From: Selaginella tamariscina
Lineage: Eukaryota; Streptophyta; Lycopodiopsida; Selaginellales; Selaginellaceae
Reading direction: 5' to 3'
DNA: 64,000 nucleotides
NCBI GenBank assembly: GCA_003024785.1
Contig: PUQB01000050.1
Coordinates: 62,001-126,000, forward strand
Shown: positions 63,139 to 64,000 of the stretch, in pieces
How the letters are laid out: each line of letters starts with the position of its first letter
Numbering within the stretch: the stretch's first letter is position 1
Position numbers and translations under genes: made by a program
The notes under the pieces: model-generated
The model's database searches: none
Told to the model about the DNA's origin: nothing
What the model saw: only the letters and a program-made list of their open reading frames with translations

Positions 63139-63650
63139 CTAATACGTCAGAGAGCGCGAGCAAAGACACCGTGGAATTTCCAAGGTCATACAGCACATGA
63201 AATCCAACTGCATTGACGTCAACGTCCTCACTTGACTGCGTACATGCTCGTACAGAAGACCAGTTGTCGAAGAGAGCCTCATCTCCACGTGTCCGTCAAA
63301 CACCAGCCTCATCTCCGATAACTCGTAGCCGGTCTCATTGGACAAGTCGTAACACAGGTCGGGTCCGTCGCAGTAATAGTAACTGTAATCCGACGGCATC
63401 TTGGACTCCGTCAGGGGCACCAGAGCGCCTCTCCGTACACAGACACCGCCAAGTATGTAAGCATGTTACCTGTATTAATCCTCACGCCTCCGAACTGGTC
63501 CGAGGCGACATGTATACGGTGGCTGCTGACGTAAACATCCGTCAGGTTTACGTAGTAGTGTGTCCGGTTTGGGAGAAAACTTGTGGTTTTCATATCTTGC
63601 TGCTGGACATCCGCTGAGCTCCCTATGAAGAGCGGGCTCACACTGTAACA
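63139..63650 (-). CDS. Pepsin-like (A1) aspartic protease, C-terminal lobe, partial
   Basis: Minus-strand frames give, in order, LPNRTHYYVNLTDVYVSSHR (about 63,580-63,520), GGVRINTGNMLTYLAVSVYG (about 63,490-63,435), then after a one-base break near 63,422, PLTESKMPSDYSYYYCDGPD, LCYDLSNETGYELSEMRLVF and VEMRL. Plant A1 proteases have YYVNLxGVxV, then the second active-site VDSG/VDTG, then LCYDLS and a beta-rich end, so the assignment is good. The active-site Asp is replaced by Asn (INTG), which would abolish catalysis if real. The N-terminal lobe is not in the window, or lies beyond 63,700 in unrecognised exons. The final stop is at 63,139. Confidence 0.6.
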
Positions 63651-64000
63651 TTTCCACTATTACATATAAAAACAATGGGATATTCCCTAGTTCGATATAT
63701 TTATACATTTATTCTTAAATTCCTTTTTAAATTTAATTTTCATTTGTATCCACCTGAATAACATACGTATATGCCACACACACGCACGCACGCACGTACT
63801 GGAGCCGTGGCGGTGACAAGCAACACGAGAATCTACAAGGTTGGCGATAACCCTGGAGAAGGCAGCTGAAGAAATCCCCTTTTAGATGCACTTATCTCAC
63901 GTAGTGCGTCTGTACTCATGGTCTCCCTACACACCTTGAAGCTGTACAAAACGTATATAAAGATATATACGTATGTCTATTGTATCTTTAAATGTTTATC
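63651..64000. other. End of window, no gene assigned
   Basis: AT-rich sequence with a (CACG)n tract at 63,778-63,798 and an exon-like GC-richer stretch to 63,870. It might contain upstream exons of the protease but I could not establish a frame. Confidence 0.35.

Overview
The window looks like a nuclear chromosome segment from a streptophyte, probably a non-seed plant or a close algal relative. It holds NADH-dependent glutamate synthase, methylcrotonoyl-CoA carboxylase beta, a plant-type HAD phosphatase, plant-type CCCTAAA telomere-like tracts and chromovirus/Ty3 retroelements. Genes are split by many short introns (about 45-150 bp) that very often carry (GT)n, (GA)n, (CT)n or (TA)n microsatellites. 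The exact lineage is inference.

Layout. Bases 1-19.6 kb are AT-rich and gene-poor. They hold a decayed chromodomain retrotransposon, a fragment of an HUH-Rep-type element, a PIF/Tourist-like element, a MITE-like inverted repeat, a decayed PPR gene and the 5' part of an SF3A1 splicing-factor gene. Bases 19.6-23.9 kb and 45.4-51.3 kb are two copies of one duplicated segment. Each contains a glutamate synthase fragment (-), an unrecognised gene (-) and a LUC7-like splicing factor (+). The two copies have suffered different losses; copy B alone carries an inserted HUH-Rep element. Between the copies sits a Ty3/gypsy retrotransposon (25.5-45.4 kb) split by a 15-kb DNA element.

The 15-kb element (27,130-42,141) is the main discovery candidate. 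It has 21-bp terminal inverted repeats (20/21 identical) and probably a 4-bp TGCA target duplication, and it interrupts the gypsy protease region. It encodes, leftward, a DUF7869-like transposase with a chromo-like C-terminal domain. Rightward it encodes a ParB-like domain fused to a DNA N4/N6-type methyltransferase-like domain, followed by an intact FCP1/NIF-type HAD phosphatase-like protein. Upstream of the transposase and of the ParB-methyltransferase gene lie two arrays (about 16 and 31 units) of an 18-bp perfect palindrome, GGCGGGATTAATCCCGCC. The spacers between units are themselves arranged as inverted repeats. I know no described element with this combination.

Bases 52-63 kb are an ordinary gene-dense host region: APH-1 (gamma-secretase subunit), MCCB, transportin-1 and an A1 aspartic protease fragment. 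Many genes, including probably single-copy housekeeping genes, carry one-base breaks, most of them restorable by lengthening a short homopolymer by one base. I think much of this is sequence error from homopolymer contraction, so the transposon genes may be intact in the organism.
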